From contig NZ_KB891804.1 of NCBI RefSeq assembly GCF_000373565.1, positions 79,705 to 143,704 of the forward strand: DNA of 64,000 nt. The letters run 5' to 3'. Each line of letters starts with the position of its first letter. The first letter of the stretch is position 1. Below the pieces are notes generated by a model. The model worked only from the letters and a program-made list of their open reading frames with translations, did not search any database and was not told the origin of the DNA. Made by a program: the position numbers and the translations under genes. Source of the stretch: Streptomyces sp. HmicA12. Lineage in GTDB: Bacteria; Actinomycetota; Actinomycetes; Streptomycetales; Streptomycetaceae. Shown piece by piece: positions 24,062-31,922 of the stretch.

Positions 24062-25504
24062 ATGCCCCGCCGCCACCTCCGTGTGACCGGCGCAGCGCAG
24101 GAGCCGCTCGGTGCCGCGCTGTGCGACCTGCGTACGCAGCTGGACGTGCCCGAGGAGTTTCCCGCCGCGGTGCTCGCGGAGGCCGAGGCCGCCGCCGGTG
24201 CGCCCAAGCTGCCCGAGCGCGACGAGACGGCGATCCCCTTCTTCACCGTCGACCCGCCCACCTCCACCGACCTCGACCAGGCCATGCACCTGTCGCGGCG
24301 CGAGGGGGGCGGCTACCGCGTGCGGTACGCGATCGCCGACGTCGCCGCGTTCGTGGCCCCCGGCGGCGCGCTCGACGCCGAGGCCCACCGGCGCGTGACG
24401 ACCCTGTACTTCCCCGACGAGAAGACCCCGCTGCACCCGCCGGTGCTGAGCGAGGGCGCGGCCAGTCTGCTCCCCGGCCAGACCTGTCCGGCGGTCCTGT
24501 GGACGATCGACCTCGACGCGGACGGTCGCACGGTCGCCACCGACGTCGTACGCGCCCTCGTCCGCAGCCGCGCGAAACTCGACTACGCGGGCGTGCAGCA
24601 GGCGATCGACGAGGGGAGCGCCGAGGAACCCGTCGCGTTGCTGCGCGACATCGGCCGACTGCGCGAGAAGCTGGAGGCCGACCGCGGCGGCATCTCCCTC
24701 GACGTCCCCGAGCAGGAGATCGTCAGCGCGGACGGCGGCTACCAACTGGCCTTCCGCGCCCCGCTGCCCGCCGACTCCTGGAACGCCCAGATCTCCCTGC
24801 TCACCGGCATGGCGGCCGCCGACCTGATGCTCGCCTCCGGCAACGGCATCCTGCGCACCCTGCCGGCCGCTCCCGACGGAGCCGTGGGCCGGCTGCGCCG
24901 CACCGCCAAGGCGCTGCACATCGACTGGCCGCACCACGTCCCGTACTCGGACCTCGTCCGCTCCCTCGACCCCACCGACCCGCACCAGGCCGCCTTCCTC
25001 CAGGAATGCACGACGCTGCTGCGCGGCGCGGGCTACACGGAGTTCACCGGCGGCGTCCTGCCCGAGCTCACCGCGCACGCCGCGGTCGCCGCGCCGTACA
25101 CGCACTGCACCGCGCCGCTGCGCCGCCTCGTCGACCGGTACGCCTCCGAGCTGTGCCTGGCCGCGTGCGCCGGACAGGACCCGCCCGACTGGGTGCTGTC
25201 CGCCCTGCCCGAGCTGCCCAAGGAGATGGCCGAGGGCACGCGGCGCGCGAACTCCGTGGAGCGCGAGAGCGTCGACATCGTCGAGGCGGCGCTCCTGAAG
25301 GACCGGATCGGGGAGATGTTCGACGCGGTGGTCGTCGACGTGAAGGACCGCGAACCGGCCGTCGGGACCGTGCAGCTGACCGCGCCGGCCGTGGTCGCCC
25401 GCATCGAGGGCGGCTCCTCCGCGCTGCCCCTGGGGGAGCAGCTGCGGGTACGCCTCACGCAGGCCGATCCGGGGCGGGCGAAGGTGCTGTTCGCGCCCGC
25501 GTGA
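24062..25504 (+). CDS. RNB-domain 3'-5' exoribonuclease (RNase II/R family)
   Basis: 480 residues. RNB catalytic core with the Mg-binding aspartates in DPPTSTDLDQAMHL (about 64-77) and YAIADVAAFV; a later signature TAHAAVAAPYTHCTAPLRRLVDRY near 340-365. Shorter than E. coli RNase R/II (640-800 residues): the N-terminal cold-shock domains are reduced to about 50 residues, and the C-terminal S1-like part is short. Degrades RNA from the 3' end. ATG 24062. The 3' end overlaps the next, convergent gene by 50 bp. Confidence 0.9.
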   Translation: MPRRHLRVTGAAQEPLGAALCDLRTQLDVPEEFPAAVLAEAEAAAGAPKLPERDETAIPFFTVDPPTSTDLDQAMHLSRREGGGYRVRYAIADVAAFVAPGGALDAEAHRRVTTLYFPDEKTPLHPPVLSEGAASLLPGQTCPAVLWTIDLDADGRTVATDVVRALVRSRAKLDYAGVQQAIDEGSAEEPVALLRDIGRLREKLEADRGGISLDVPEQEIVSADGGYQLAFRAPLPADSWNAQISLLTGMAAADLMLASGNGILRTLPAAPDGAVGRLRRTAKALHIDWPHHVPYSDLVRSLDPTDPHQAAFLQECTTLLRGAGYTEFTGGVLPELTAHAAVAAPYTHCTAPLRRLVDRYASELCLAACAGQDPPDWVLSALPELPKEMAEGTRRANSVERESVDIVEAALLKDRIGEMFDAVVVDVKDREPAVGTVQLTAPAVVARIEGGSSALPLGEQLRVRLTQADPGRAKVLFAPA

Positions 25505-26072
25505 GCGCGCGGGCCAGCTCGTCGGCCTCCTCCGCGTACAGGCGCACGAGCCGGATGTCCTTCGGGCGCCCGAGGAACGTGAAGTGCCGTACGGGGGAGG
25601 TGAGTTCGACCGTGACGCCGGTCTGTGAGCCGACGTCGAGGTTCAGCTCGCCGTCGCGCGGGGTGTGCGTGAACCGGTTCTCGCGCCGCACCTCGGCGAT
25701 CAGCTCCAGCGGTATCCGCAGGTCCACGTGGGCGCCCCGGCGCACCCGCAGCGCGTCGGCCGTGACCACGTGCGGCCGGGTGACGGAGGCGGCGTGCAGT
25801 CCGAGCACCATCACCAGGGTGTAGACGTCGAGGACGAGGACGACACGGTGCAGCACCGGATGGTCCTTCAGCAGCGCCCACATCCCGAGCGACTCGACGA
25901 CGCAGACGAACGCGAACGCGTACATCATCACCGCCTGCCCCCGCGCGTACCCGAAGGCGCTGGCTCCCGCCGGGACCCCGTGCCGGCGCCGCGTCACCCA
26001 CATCCCGTAGCTCGTCAGTACGCGCGCCTCGTGCCGCAGCGCCCGCGTCAGCGTTCTCGCCAGTGCGCTCAT
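25455..26072 (-). CDS. Membrane protein with PH-like C-terminal domain, unknown function
   Basis: 205 residues. Basic N-terminus, two transmembrane helices (about 43-67 and 74-98), then a cytoplasmic beta-rich part (VTADALRVRRGAHVDLRIPLELIAEVRRE...FTFLGRPKDIRLVRLYAEEADELARAL) resembling bacterial PH/YdbS-like domains. Its ATG overlaps the stop of the MerR gene in an ATGA junction, so it is translationally coupled and probably part of the MerR response. No catalytic motif. Confidence 0.75.
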   Translation of the reverse strand: MSALARTLTRALRHEARVLTSYGMWVTRRRHGVPAGASAFGYARGQAVMMYAFAFVCVVESLGMWALLKDHPVLHRVVLVLDVYTLVMVLGLHAASVTRPHVVTADALRVRRGAHVDLRIPLELIAEVRRENRFTHTPRDGELNLDVGSQTGVTVELTSPVRHFTFLGRPKDIRLVRLYAEEADELARALTRARTAPSPAPDRPA

Positions 26073-26869
26073 CGGGGGTCACCCTCTTCGGTGGCTTCGG
26101 TGGCTTCGGTGGCTTCGGTGGCCAGGCGTAGCGCGAGGCGTACGGCCTCCGCCTGCGCGGGGGAGAACTCGGAGAGGAAGGCGCCGAGGAGCGCGGGCTG
26201 CTCGATGCCCTCCGTCGTCGTCGGCAGGCCGGGCGGCAGGCAGGCGAGCAGGGCGCGGGCCGCCTCCGGCACGCGCGGGTCGTCGCGTCCGGCGTCGGCG
26301 AGCGCATCGAGCAGCGTGTACACCGTGTGCGCGGCGTCCAGTGCGCCCGGCGCGGTGAGCGTGGGCACCAGGGCGGCCATCAGCTGCGCGCGCGACTCGG
26401 GCGGCGCCGTCGCGTCGACGAGGGCCAGCACTTCACGGTCCTTCGCGGCCATCGGCGAATCCAGGTCGACGTCCCCCAACTCGGCGAAGAACGCCGCGAG
26501 TTCGGGGGAGAGCGGGCCGTCCTTGGGCAGCCCGCCACCCTGCCGCTCCGCCTCGTCGAGCAGCGCCCGCAACCGGGTCCGCCGCTCGTGGATGGCCGCC
26601 TCCTGCCGGGCGAGGTCCGCGTCGAGCTCGGCGAGCACCTCGGCGAGGTCGCGCCCGGCGTCGTCGGCCAGCACGTCCCGCACCTCGGTGAGCCCGAGCC
26701 CCAGCTCGGTCAGCCGGCGGATCCGGGCCAGCTCGACGGCGTGCCGCAGCCCGTACTCCCGATAGCCGTTGCCGAGCCGCTCGGGTTCGGGGAGCAGCCC
26801 GAGGTGGTGGTAGTGCCGCACGGCACGCGTGGTGACACCGACGATCCCGGCGAGCTCTCCGATCCGCAT
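26069..26869 (-). CDS. MerR-family transcriptional regulator
   Basis: 266 residues. MerR winged HTH at 1-70 (MRIGELAGIVGVTTRAVRHYHHLGLLPEPER), dimerisation helix (LDADLARQEAAIHERRTRLRALLDEAE) at about 85-115, then a 150-residue helical effector domain unlike the cysteine-ligand types, so an organic effector is likely. The C-terminus has EATEATEATEATEE from a 9-bp repeat. Its promoter is a classic MerR 19-bp-spacer type and the mRNA should be leaderless. It probably regulates itself, its membrane partner and perhaps the divergent DUF4260 unit. Confidence 0.9.
   Translation of the reverse strand: MRIGELAGIVGVTTRAVRHYHHLGLLPEPERLGNGYREYGLRHAVELARIRRLTELGLGLTEVRDVLADDAGRDLAEVLAELDADLARQEAAIHERRTRLRALLDEAERQGGGLPKDGPLSPELAAFFAELGDVDLDSPMAAKDREVLALVDATAPPESRAQLMAALVPTLTAPGALDAAHTVYTLLDALADAGRDDPRVPEAARALLACLPPGLPTTTEGIEQPALLGAFLSEFSPAQAEAVRLALRLATEATEATEATEEGDPR
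26087..26122 (-). repeat. Four-copy 9-bp tandem repeat in merR 3' end
   Basis: TTCGGTGGC on the plus strand repeats perfectly four times, encoding the Glu-Ala-Thr run just before the stop. An in-frame, slippage-prone tail outside the conserved domains. Confidence 0.85.
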
Positions 26870-26875
26870 GCCCTC

Positions 26876-26906
26876 AGTAGAAACGTTGACGCTGCGGGAG
26901 GGTCAA
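26876..26906 (-). promoter_or_regulatory. MerR-type promoter/operator with 19-bp spacer, leaderless
   Basis: On the minus strand: -35 TTGACC (26906-26901), 19-bp spacer, -10 TCTACT (26881-26876). The spacer lies within a TTGAC-N11-GTCAA dyad. The overlong 19-bp spacing is the hallmark of promoters untwisted by MerR activators. Six bases separate the -10 from ATG 26869, so the transcript should start at the initiation codon. Confidence 0.75.
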
Positions 26907-26933
26907 GCGGACCCGGTGCCGGGCGGGCACCCC

Positions 26934-26993
26934 TTGACGGCTAACGGTGTTAGCCGTACGGTTCTCGCATGGCTTGGGCTAACGCTGTTAGCC
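26934..26993 (+). promoter_or_regulatory. Promoter with twin TetR operators for DUF4260-tetR unit
   Basis: -35 TTGACG (26934-26939), 17-bp spacer, -10 TACGGT (26957-26962). Operator 1, ACGGCTAAC-GGT-GTTAGCCGT (26937-26957), fills the spacer. Operator 2, GGCTAAC-GCT-GTTAGCC (26977-26993), lies just past the expected start point, 38 bp centre to centre. The TetR protein two genes on is the obvious ligand, giving autorepression. Confidence 0.82.
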
Positions 26994-27035
26994 GCATCTG
27001 AAGGTCACGCCGCGCCGAATCTCCGGGAGGACCCC

Positions 27036-27458
27036 ATGAGCACGACAGCACCCACCGCCGCGACCTCGCTCACGCCCTTTCTGCGCACGGCCCGCCGCAC
27101 CGCCTGGCTGGTGAACGCCCTCTTCTGGTCGGCCTTCGCGGTCCTGGAAGGCGTGAACCACGGCTGGCTCGCGGGGACGTTCGCCATCGTGTTCTTCATC
27201 GCGCCCGACCTGACCTTCTTCGCGGCGGTGGGCGCGCCCGGCCCCGTGGAGAAGGGGCAACTGCCGGCCAAGGCCGTGCCGTTCTACAACACGGCCCACC
27301 GCGCCCTGATCCCGCTGGCGCTGATGGTCGCGTACACGCTGCTCCCCCTTGCCTGGGCGCCGATCTTCGCGGGCCTGTGCGGCTGGCTCGCCCACATCTC
27401 GTACGATCGCGCCTTCGGCTACGGACTGCGGACGAAGGAAGGCTTCCAGCGTGCCTGA
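27036..27458 (+). CDS. DUF4260-family membrane protein
   Basis: 140 residues with four predicted transmembrane helices. Family blocks FFIAPDLTFFAAV, FYNTAHRALIPLAL and the terminal LAHISYDRAFGYGLRTKEGF are all present. SD GGGAGG ends six bases before ATG 27036. Function unknown; the conserved His/Asp in the membrane suggest a small transporter or enzyme. It is repressed by the TetR encoded by the overlapping next gene, so it may serve as an exporter or modifier of that regulator's ligand. Confidence 0.85.
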   Translation: MSTTAPTAATSLTPFLRTARRTAWLVNALFWSAFAVLEGVNHGWLAGTFAIVFFIAPDLTFFAAVGAPGPVEKGQLPAKAVPFYNTAHRALIPLALMVAYTLLPLAWAPIFAGLCGWLAHISYDRAFGYGLRTKEGFQRA

Positions 27459-27984
27459 GGCGAAGATGCGGCGGCTGACCCCGAGGGCGGCCCAGATCGC
27501 GGCGGAGGCCAGGACCCTGCTGGAGGAGTCCGGCCCCGACGCCCTCACGATGCGCGCCCTGGCCGACCGCCTCGGCATCAAGGCCCCGTCCCTCTACAAG
27601 CACTTCCCCGACAAGTACGCGGTCGAGGCCGAACTCGTCGCGCAGATGCTCACGGAGTCGGCGGAGGCCTGCGAGGAGGCGGAGCGCACGGCCCCCGGCT
27701 CGCTGCCGGCGCTGATGTCGGCCTACCGCGCCTATGCCCTGTCCCACCCCCACCTCTACTGCCTCGCCACCGAACGCCCGCTGCCCCGCCACGCCCTGCC
27801 CGAGGGCCTGGAGGACCGCGCCGCGGCCCCCCTCATGCGGACCTGCGACAACGACCTCGACCTGGCCCGCGCGGCCTGGGCCTTCGCCCACGGCATGGTG
27901 ATCCTGGAGATCCACGGCCGGTTTCCGGACGGCGCGGATCTGGACCTGGCGTGGCGGACGGGGGCGGGGGCGTTGCGCGGCTGA
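27451..27984 (+). CDS. TetR-family regulator of the DUF4260 unit
   Basis: 177 residues. HTH at about 12-55: LLEESGPDALTMRALADRLGIKAPSLYKHFPDKYAVEAELV. The C-terminal part has the WHG/TetR_C pattern (AAWAFAHGMVILEIHGRFPDGADLDLAW). GTG 27451 overlaps the DUF4260 stop by eight bases, giving coupled translation; ATG 27466 is an internal alternative. Likely binds the two GGCTAAC-N3-GTTAGCC sites upstream of its own operon. Confidence 0.9.
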   Translation: MPEAKMRRLTPRAAQIAAEARTLLEESGPDALTMRALADRLGIKAPSLYKHFPDKYAVEAELVAQMLTESAEACEEAERTAPGSLPALMSAYRAYALSHPHLYCLATERPLPRHALPEGLEDRAAAPLMRTCDNDLDLARAAWAFAHGMVILEIHGRFPDGADLDLAWRTGAGALRG

Positions 27985-28094
27985 GGGCCGCCGAGGCCCG
28001 GGCTGTGCCACGATCGAGGGAACGGGTCCCGATCTCGACGACAGGAGATCCATCGATGCCCCAGCCTGACGAGCGATCGAAGGGGGAGCGTGAC

Positions 28095-28673
28095 ATGACT
28101 GCCATGGCACACGAACCGCTCACGCAGGCAGAGGTGCTGCTGGAGGGCTTCCTCGCGCTGGACGCCCCGGAGGGATTCCGGGCGGAGCTGATCGAGGGGG
28201 AGATCGTCGTGACGCCGCCACCGGACGGGGACCACGAGGACTACATCAATCTGGTCTCGAAGCAAGTGGCCAGGCGATCCAGGACCGATATGGACTTCTC
28301 CGGGAACAAGGGCCTGAAGCTGGAGAGCGGAGGCGCCTGCCCCAAGAATCACGTGATCCCGGACGGCACCTTCGCACCGACGGAGCGCCGCCTCTTCCGT
28401 GGCGCAGGCTCGTGGATGCCCTGCGAGGGCGTGGCCATGGTGGTCGAGGTGACGTCCACCAAGCCACAGCTCGACCGCGAGACCAAGCGCCGCTGCTACG
28501 CCCGTGGCGGCATCCCTCTCCACCTGCTCATCGACCGCGAGGTCTCCTCTGTGACCCTGTTCCGGGACCCGGAGGGCGACGACTACCGGGAGCACTGCAC
28601 CCGGGCCTTCGGCAAGCCCATGGAGCTGCCGGAGCCCTTCGCCTTCGAACTCGAGACGGCGGCGTTCCTCTGA
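28095..28673 (+). CDS. Uma2-family (DUF820) endonuclease-like protein
   Basis: 192 residues, restriction-endonuclease-like PD-(D/E)xK fold. Blocks: RAELIEGEIVVTPPPDGDHE (Uma2 N-terminal signature), NHVIPDGTF, VAMVVEVTSTKPQLDRETKRRCYARGGIPLHLLID with the catalytic Glu/Lys region. Two starts have good SDs: ATG 28095 (AGGGGGAG) chosen from family N-termini, and ATG 28056 (AGGAG). These proteins are common in streptomycetes and cyanobacteria; their target is unknown and nothing nearby suggests a defence island. Confidence 0.85.
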   Translation: MTAMAHEPLTQAEVLLEGFLALDAPEGFRAELIEGEIVVTPPPDGDHEDYINLVSKQVARRSRTDMDFSGNKGLKLESGGACPKNHVIPDGTFAPTERRLFRGAGSWMPCEGVAMVVEVTSTKPQLDRETKRRCYARGGIPLHLLIDREVSSVTLFRDPEGDDYREHCTRAFGKPMELPEPFAFELETAAFL

Positions 28674-28699
28674 TCGTGGCCGGGTAGGATGGCCGCACG

Positions 28700-29104
28700 G
28701 CAGACGAGCCGGGCGGGCGGTCGCGTGGGGTTCTCCGGAACCTCCCGAGGAACGTCCGGGCTCCACAGGGCAAGGTGGTGGCTAACGGCCACCCGGGGTG
28801 ACCCGCGGGACAGTGCCACAGAAAACAGACCGCCCGGTGCTTCGGCGCCGGGTAAGGGTGAAACGGTGGTGTAAGAGACCACCAGTGCTCAGGGTGACCT
28901 GAGCAGCTAGGTAAACCCCACCTGGAGCAAGGTCAAGAGGGAGCACCCCGGTGCTCCTGCGCGAACGTTCGAGGGCTGCCCGCCCGAGTTCGCGGGTAGA
29001 CCGCACGAGGCCGGTGGCAACGCCGGTCCTAGATGGATGGCCGTCGCCGCGACGTCCGTGAGGACCCGCGGTACAAAACCCGGCGTACAGCCCGACTCGT
29101 CTGC
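28700..29104 (+). ncRNA. rnpB: RNase P RNA (class A, actinobacterial)
   Basis: Catalytic RNA that trims tRNA 5' ends. Universal blocks occur in order: GAGGAACGTCCGGGCTCC (28750s), ACAGGGCAAGGTGGTGG, CAGAAAACAGACCGCC (28820s), GGTAAGGGTGAAACGGTGG and TAAGAGACCACCAG, with the closing GTACAAAACCCGGCGTACAGCCC. The outer P1 helix pairs 28700-28714 with 29090-29104 with one mismatch; mature ends are probably two or three bases inside. Confidence 0.96.
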
Positions 29105-29116
29105 TGCCCCCTCCTT

Positions 29117-29133
29117 TCCCCCGCTCCGGGGGA
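29117..29133 (+). terminator. Terminator hairpin after rnpB
   Basis: TCCCCCG (29117-29123), CTC loop, CGGGGGA (29127-29133), starting 13 bases past the RNA end. Short GC stem without U-tract. Confidence 0.6.
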
Positions 29134-29178
29134 TTCCAGCACGTGAAACAACCCTTTCATTTACGTGTCATGTGCAGT

Positions 29179-29191
29179 TAATTTGTCGGGG
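29179..29191 (+). promoter_or_regulatory. Candidate leaderless promoter of MFS gene
   Basis: TAATTT (29179-29184) lies six bases before GTG 29191 in a locally AT-rich patch; there is no SD. An imperfect repeat ACGTGAAA (29141-29148) / TTTACGT (29160-29166) sits upstream and may be an operator. No strong -35. Confidence 0.45.
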
Positions 29192-30570
29192 TGAGCACGC
29201 AGGAGAGCACCGGGTCCGCCCCGGGCACGTATGAGGCCACCGACCCCGCACACCGGCTGGACCGGCTGCCCATCGGGCCGTGGCACCGCCGGCTGACCGC
29301 GGTCGTCGGCATCGGCGCCTTCTTCGACCTGTACGAGGTGTTCCTCGGCGGCGTGCTCGCCGCCGCGCTCGCCGAGCCGTGGGCGCTCACGCACACGCAG
29401 AAGTCGTGGCTGATCGCCTCCGGGTTCCTCGGGATGTTCGTCGGGGCCAATGTGCTGTCCGTGCTGGCCGACCGGCTCGGGCGGCGGCGGATGTTCCTGG
29501 TGAATCTGGGGCTCTACTCCGTCTTCTCGCTGGCCTGTGCCTTCGCGCAGGACGCCACGCAGCTGTCCGTGCTGCGGTTCCTCGCCGGGCTCGGGCTCGG
29601 GGCCGAACTCGTGCTCGTGGACACGTACTTGGCGGAGTTCCTGCCGCGTGCCGTGCGCGGCCGGTACATCGCCTGGGCCTACACCTTCGGCTTCGTCGGG
29701 GTGCCGGTCGCGGCGCTGCTGGGGGCCCGGCTCGTCGCCGGGCACGAGCTGTTCGGGGTCGACGGGTGGCGGTGGCTGCTCGTGGCGGGGGCGCTCGGGG
29801 CCGCGTTCATCCAGCTGCTGCGGACCCGGCTGCCCGAGTCGCCGCGGTGGCTGGCAGCGCAGGGCCGGTACGACGAGGCCGAGTCCGTCGTGCGGGACAT
29901 CGAGGCGCGGGTGGGCATCGCCGCCGAGGCGCGGCCCGTGCGGGAGGCCGCCCCCGCCGCCGCGGCCCGCGTCCCGTTGAAGCGCATGTTCCGGGCGCCC
30001 TACGCGCGCCGCACCGTCATGTGGTGGATCTTCCAGGTCCTGCAGACCGTCGGCTACTACGGGTTCGGCTCGCTCGCCCCGGTCGTCCTCCAGGCCAAGG
30101 GGCACACCGTCACCGAGTCCCTGACCTACGCGGCCCTGAGCTATCTCGGCTACCCGGTGGGCTCCGCGCTGTCCGTGCCGCTCATCGACCGGATCGAGCG
30201 GCGCAGCCTCATCATCGTCTCCGCGCTCGGCATCGCCGCGTTCGGGCTCGTCTTCGGGTTCGCCTCCGCGTCCTGGCTGATCGTCGCCGCGGGCTTCCTG
30301 CTCACCGTGTGCAGCAACGTCTTCTCCAACGCCTTCCACGTCTACCAGACCGAGATCTTCCCGACCGGCCTGCGCTCCAGCGCCATCGGCATCGCGTACT
30401 CGCTGTCCCGGCTGACGTCCGTGGTGCTGCCGTTCGTCGCCCTCGACGTGCTGGACGACCTCGGCGCGACCGCCGTGTTCAGCGGGTCCGGTGTGCTGAT
30501 GGTGCTGCTGTGCGTGAACGTGCGGCTGCTCGGGCCGCGGACCACCGGGCGGAGCCTGGACGCCATCTGA
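29191..30570 (+). CDS. MFS transporter, sugar/aromatic-acid porter type
   Basis: 459 residues, 12 helices. Motif A ADRLGRRRMFLVNLG between helices 2 and 3 and its relic IDRIERRSLIIVS between 8 and 9; LPESPRWLAAQGRYDEAESVV in the central loop is the sugar-porter family mark, and ETEIFPTGLRSSAIG-like QTEIFPTGLRSS precedes helix 11. The first helix has FFDLYEVFLGG, with an acidic residue usual in aromatic-acid/H+ symporters. Imports an organic acid or sugar; substrate unknown. GTG start, probably leaderless. Confidence 0.9.
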   Translation: MSTQESTGSAPGTYEATDPAHRLDRLPIGPWHRRLTAVVGIGAFFDLYEVFLGGVLAAALAEPWALTHTQKSWLIASGFLGMFVGANVLSVLADRLGRRRMFLVNLGLYSVFSLACAFAQDATQLSVLRFLAGLGLGAELVLVDTYLAEFLPRAVRGRYIAWAYTFGFVGVPVAALLGARLVAGHELFGVDGWRWLLVAGALGAAFIQLLRTRLPESPRWLAAQGRYDEAESVVRDIEARVGIAAEARPVREAAPAAAARVPLKRMFRAPYARRTVMWWIFQVLQTVGYYGFGSLAPVVLQAKGHTVTESLTYAALSYLGYPVGSALSVPLIDRIERRSLIIVSALGIAAFGLVFGFASASWLIVAAGFLLTVCSNVFSNAFHVYQTEIFPTGLRSSAIGIAYSLSRLTSVVLPFVALDVLDDLGATAVFSGSGVLMVLLCVNVRLLGPRTTGRSLDAI

Positions 30571-30586
30571 CGGGCAGTCACGTCTT

Positions 30587-31066
30587 CTACGAGAGCCGGA
30601 CGTGCGGGCGCGACGCCGCGATGAACGCGTGGATCAGGGCGCGGGAGTCCTCCCGCACCGTTCGCATCTCGTCCCGGTCGGCGGCCCGGGGAATGTGGTC
30701 CACCGCGTCGAGCGCCCGGCGGCCGAGCCCGATCAGCTCCGGGGCGTCGGTGAGCAGCTCGACGCGGAACAGCGCCTCCATCGCCGCCGCCCGCAACCGC
30801 TGTGCCTCGCGCCGCAGTTCGTGCTCGTCGGCCGGGTCGTCGGCCCGGTCCTCCTGGCGGCGGTACCAGCGGTCCATCTGCCCGCGCCGCAGGTTGGTGA
30901 GCGCCCCGCCGAACGCGCAGTACGCGTCGATCCGTTCCTGCCGCAGCCGCTCGGCGCGGGCCGACTGCTGGGTGCGGGACGCCGTGCGGCTCTGCAGCGC
31001 ATGACTCAGGCCCGCGCCCAGCAACGTACCCAGGACCGCTATGACACTCGTGACGACGACAACCAT
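30587..31066 (-). CDS. Small membrane-anchored coiled-coil protein, unknown function
   Basis: 159 residues from ATG 31066 (TTG 31078 would add four). One N-terminal transmembrane helix (VVVVTSVIAVLGTLLGAGLSHAL) followed by an Arg/Glu-rich helical region (RTQQSARAERLRQERIDAYCAFGGALTNLRRGQMDRWYRR...). Similar streptomycete proteins are annotated only as hypothetical. It lies between the MFS gene (convergent) and hmuV (same strand, 17 bp), so it could be transcribed with the heme operon. No catalytic motif. Confidence 0.7.
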   Translation of the reverse strand: MVVVVTSVIAVLGTLLGAGLSHALQSRTASRTQQSARAERLRQERIDAYCAFGGALTNLRRGQMDRWYRRQEDRADDPADEHELRREAQRLRAAAMEALFRVELLTDAPELIGLGRRALDAVDHIPRAADRDEMRTVREDSRALIHAFIAASRPHVRLS

Positions 31067-31082
31067 GCGGCCAGCCAAGCAT

Positions 31083-31922
31083 CTAGGGCCGCACCGGCAC
31101 CACCAGGGGAGCTCCGGTACGCGGATGGGGGAGGACCTCCAGCGGGTGCTGGTAGACCTCGCTGAGCAGGTCCGCCTCGAAGACCTCTTCCGGTGGGCCC
31201 GCCGCCGTGACGCTACCCGCGTGCAGGATCGCCGTGCGGTCCGCGTGGGCGGCGGCCAGGCCCAGGTCGTGCAGGACGACGACCACCGCGTCTCCGGCGG
31301 CGGCCCGTTCGCGGCAGACCCGCAGGACCAGTTCCTGGTGGCGCAGGTCGAGGGCGGCCGTCGGCTCGTCCAGGAGCAGCAGCTGGGCGGACTGGGCGAG
31401 GACGCGGGCCAGGGCCACCCGCGCGCGTTCGCCGCCGGACAGGGCCGAGAAGGGGCGGTCGGTGAAGGCCGTCGTGTCCGTCGCCGCGAGCGCCGCCGCG
31501 ATCGCCGCGTCGTCGTCGTCCTCGTGCGGTGTGCCCGCCCAGGGGGCCCGGCCCATCCGGACGACGTCCGCCACGGGAAACGGGAACGACAGCGTCGCCG
31601 CCTGGGGCAACAGGGCGCGACGCAGCGCCAGTTCGGCCGCGGGCCAGTCCGTGGCCGGGCGGCCGCAGATGGTCAGCTCGCCGGACGTGGGTGCCAGGTC
31701 CGCCGCCAGCGCCGCCAACAGGGTGGATTTACCGGCGCCGTTGGGGCCGACCAGGGCCAGCACCTCGCCCGCCCGCACCGTCAGATCGACGCCGGACAGG
31801 ACCGGTCGGCCGCCCAGCTCCACGTGCAGGGCGCGGAGGTCGGCGACGGTCTCCCCGGCGGCGTACCGCTCGGGCAGGGTGCGGGCGCGCGGCCCGCGCA
31901 GAAGTGTGCTCAGGACGGTCAT
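31083..31922 (-). CDS. hmuV: Heme ABC transporter ATP-binding protein
   Basis: 279 residues. Walker A GPNGAGKST, LSGGERARVALARVLAQ signature, LLLLDEPTAALDLRHQ Walker B, LHDLGLAAAHADR switch. Q-loop region LLPQAATLSFPFPVADVVRMGR is the FecE/HmuV type. Powers inward heme transport through the permease. ATG overlaps the permease stop in an ATGA junction. Third gene of hmuTUV, under the iron box at 34148. Confidence 0.93.
   Translation of the reverse strand: MTVLSTLLRGPRARTLPERYAAGETVADLRALHVELGGRPVLSGVDLTVRAGEVLALVGPNGAGKSTLLAALAADLAPTSGELTICGRPATDWPAAELALRRALLPQAATLSFPFPVADVVRMGRAPWAGTPHEDDDDAAIAAALAATDTTAFTDRPFSALSGGERARVALARVLAQSAQLLLLDEPTAALDLRHQELVLRVCRERAAAGDAVVVVLHDLGLAAAHADRTAILHAGSVTAAGPPEEVFEADLLSEVYQHPLEVLPHPRTGAPLVVPVRP

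Noticed and set aside
28095..28673. Uma2 protein plus the prim-pol-like protein as a defence or mobile island
   Set aside because: They are 24 kb apart, each in ordinary housekeeping context, with no integrase, att repeats or composition change.
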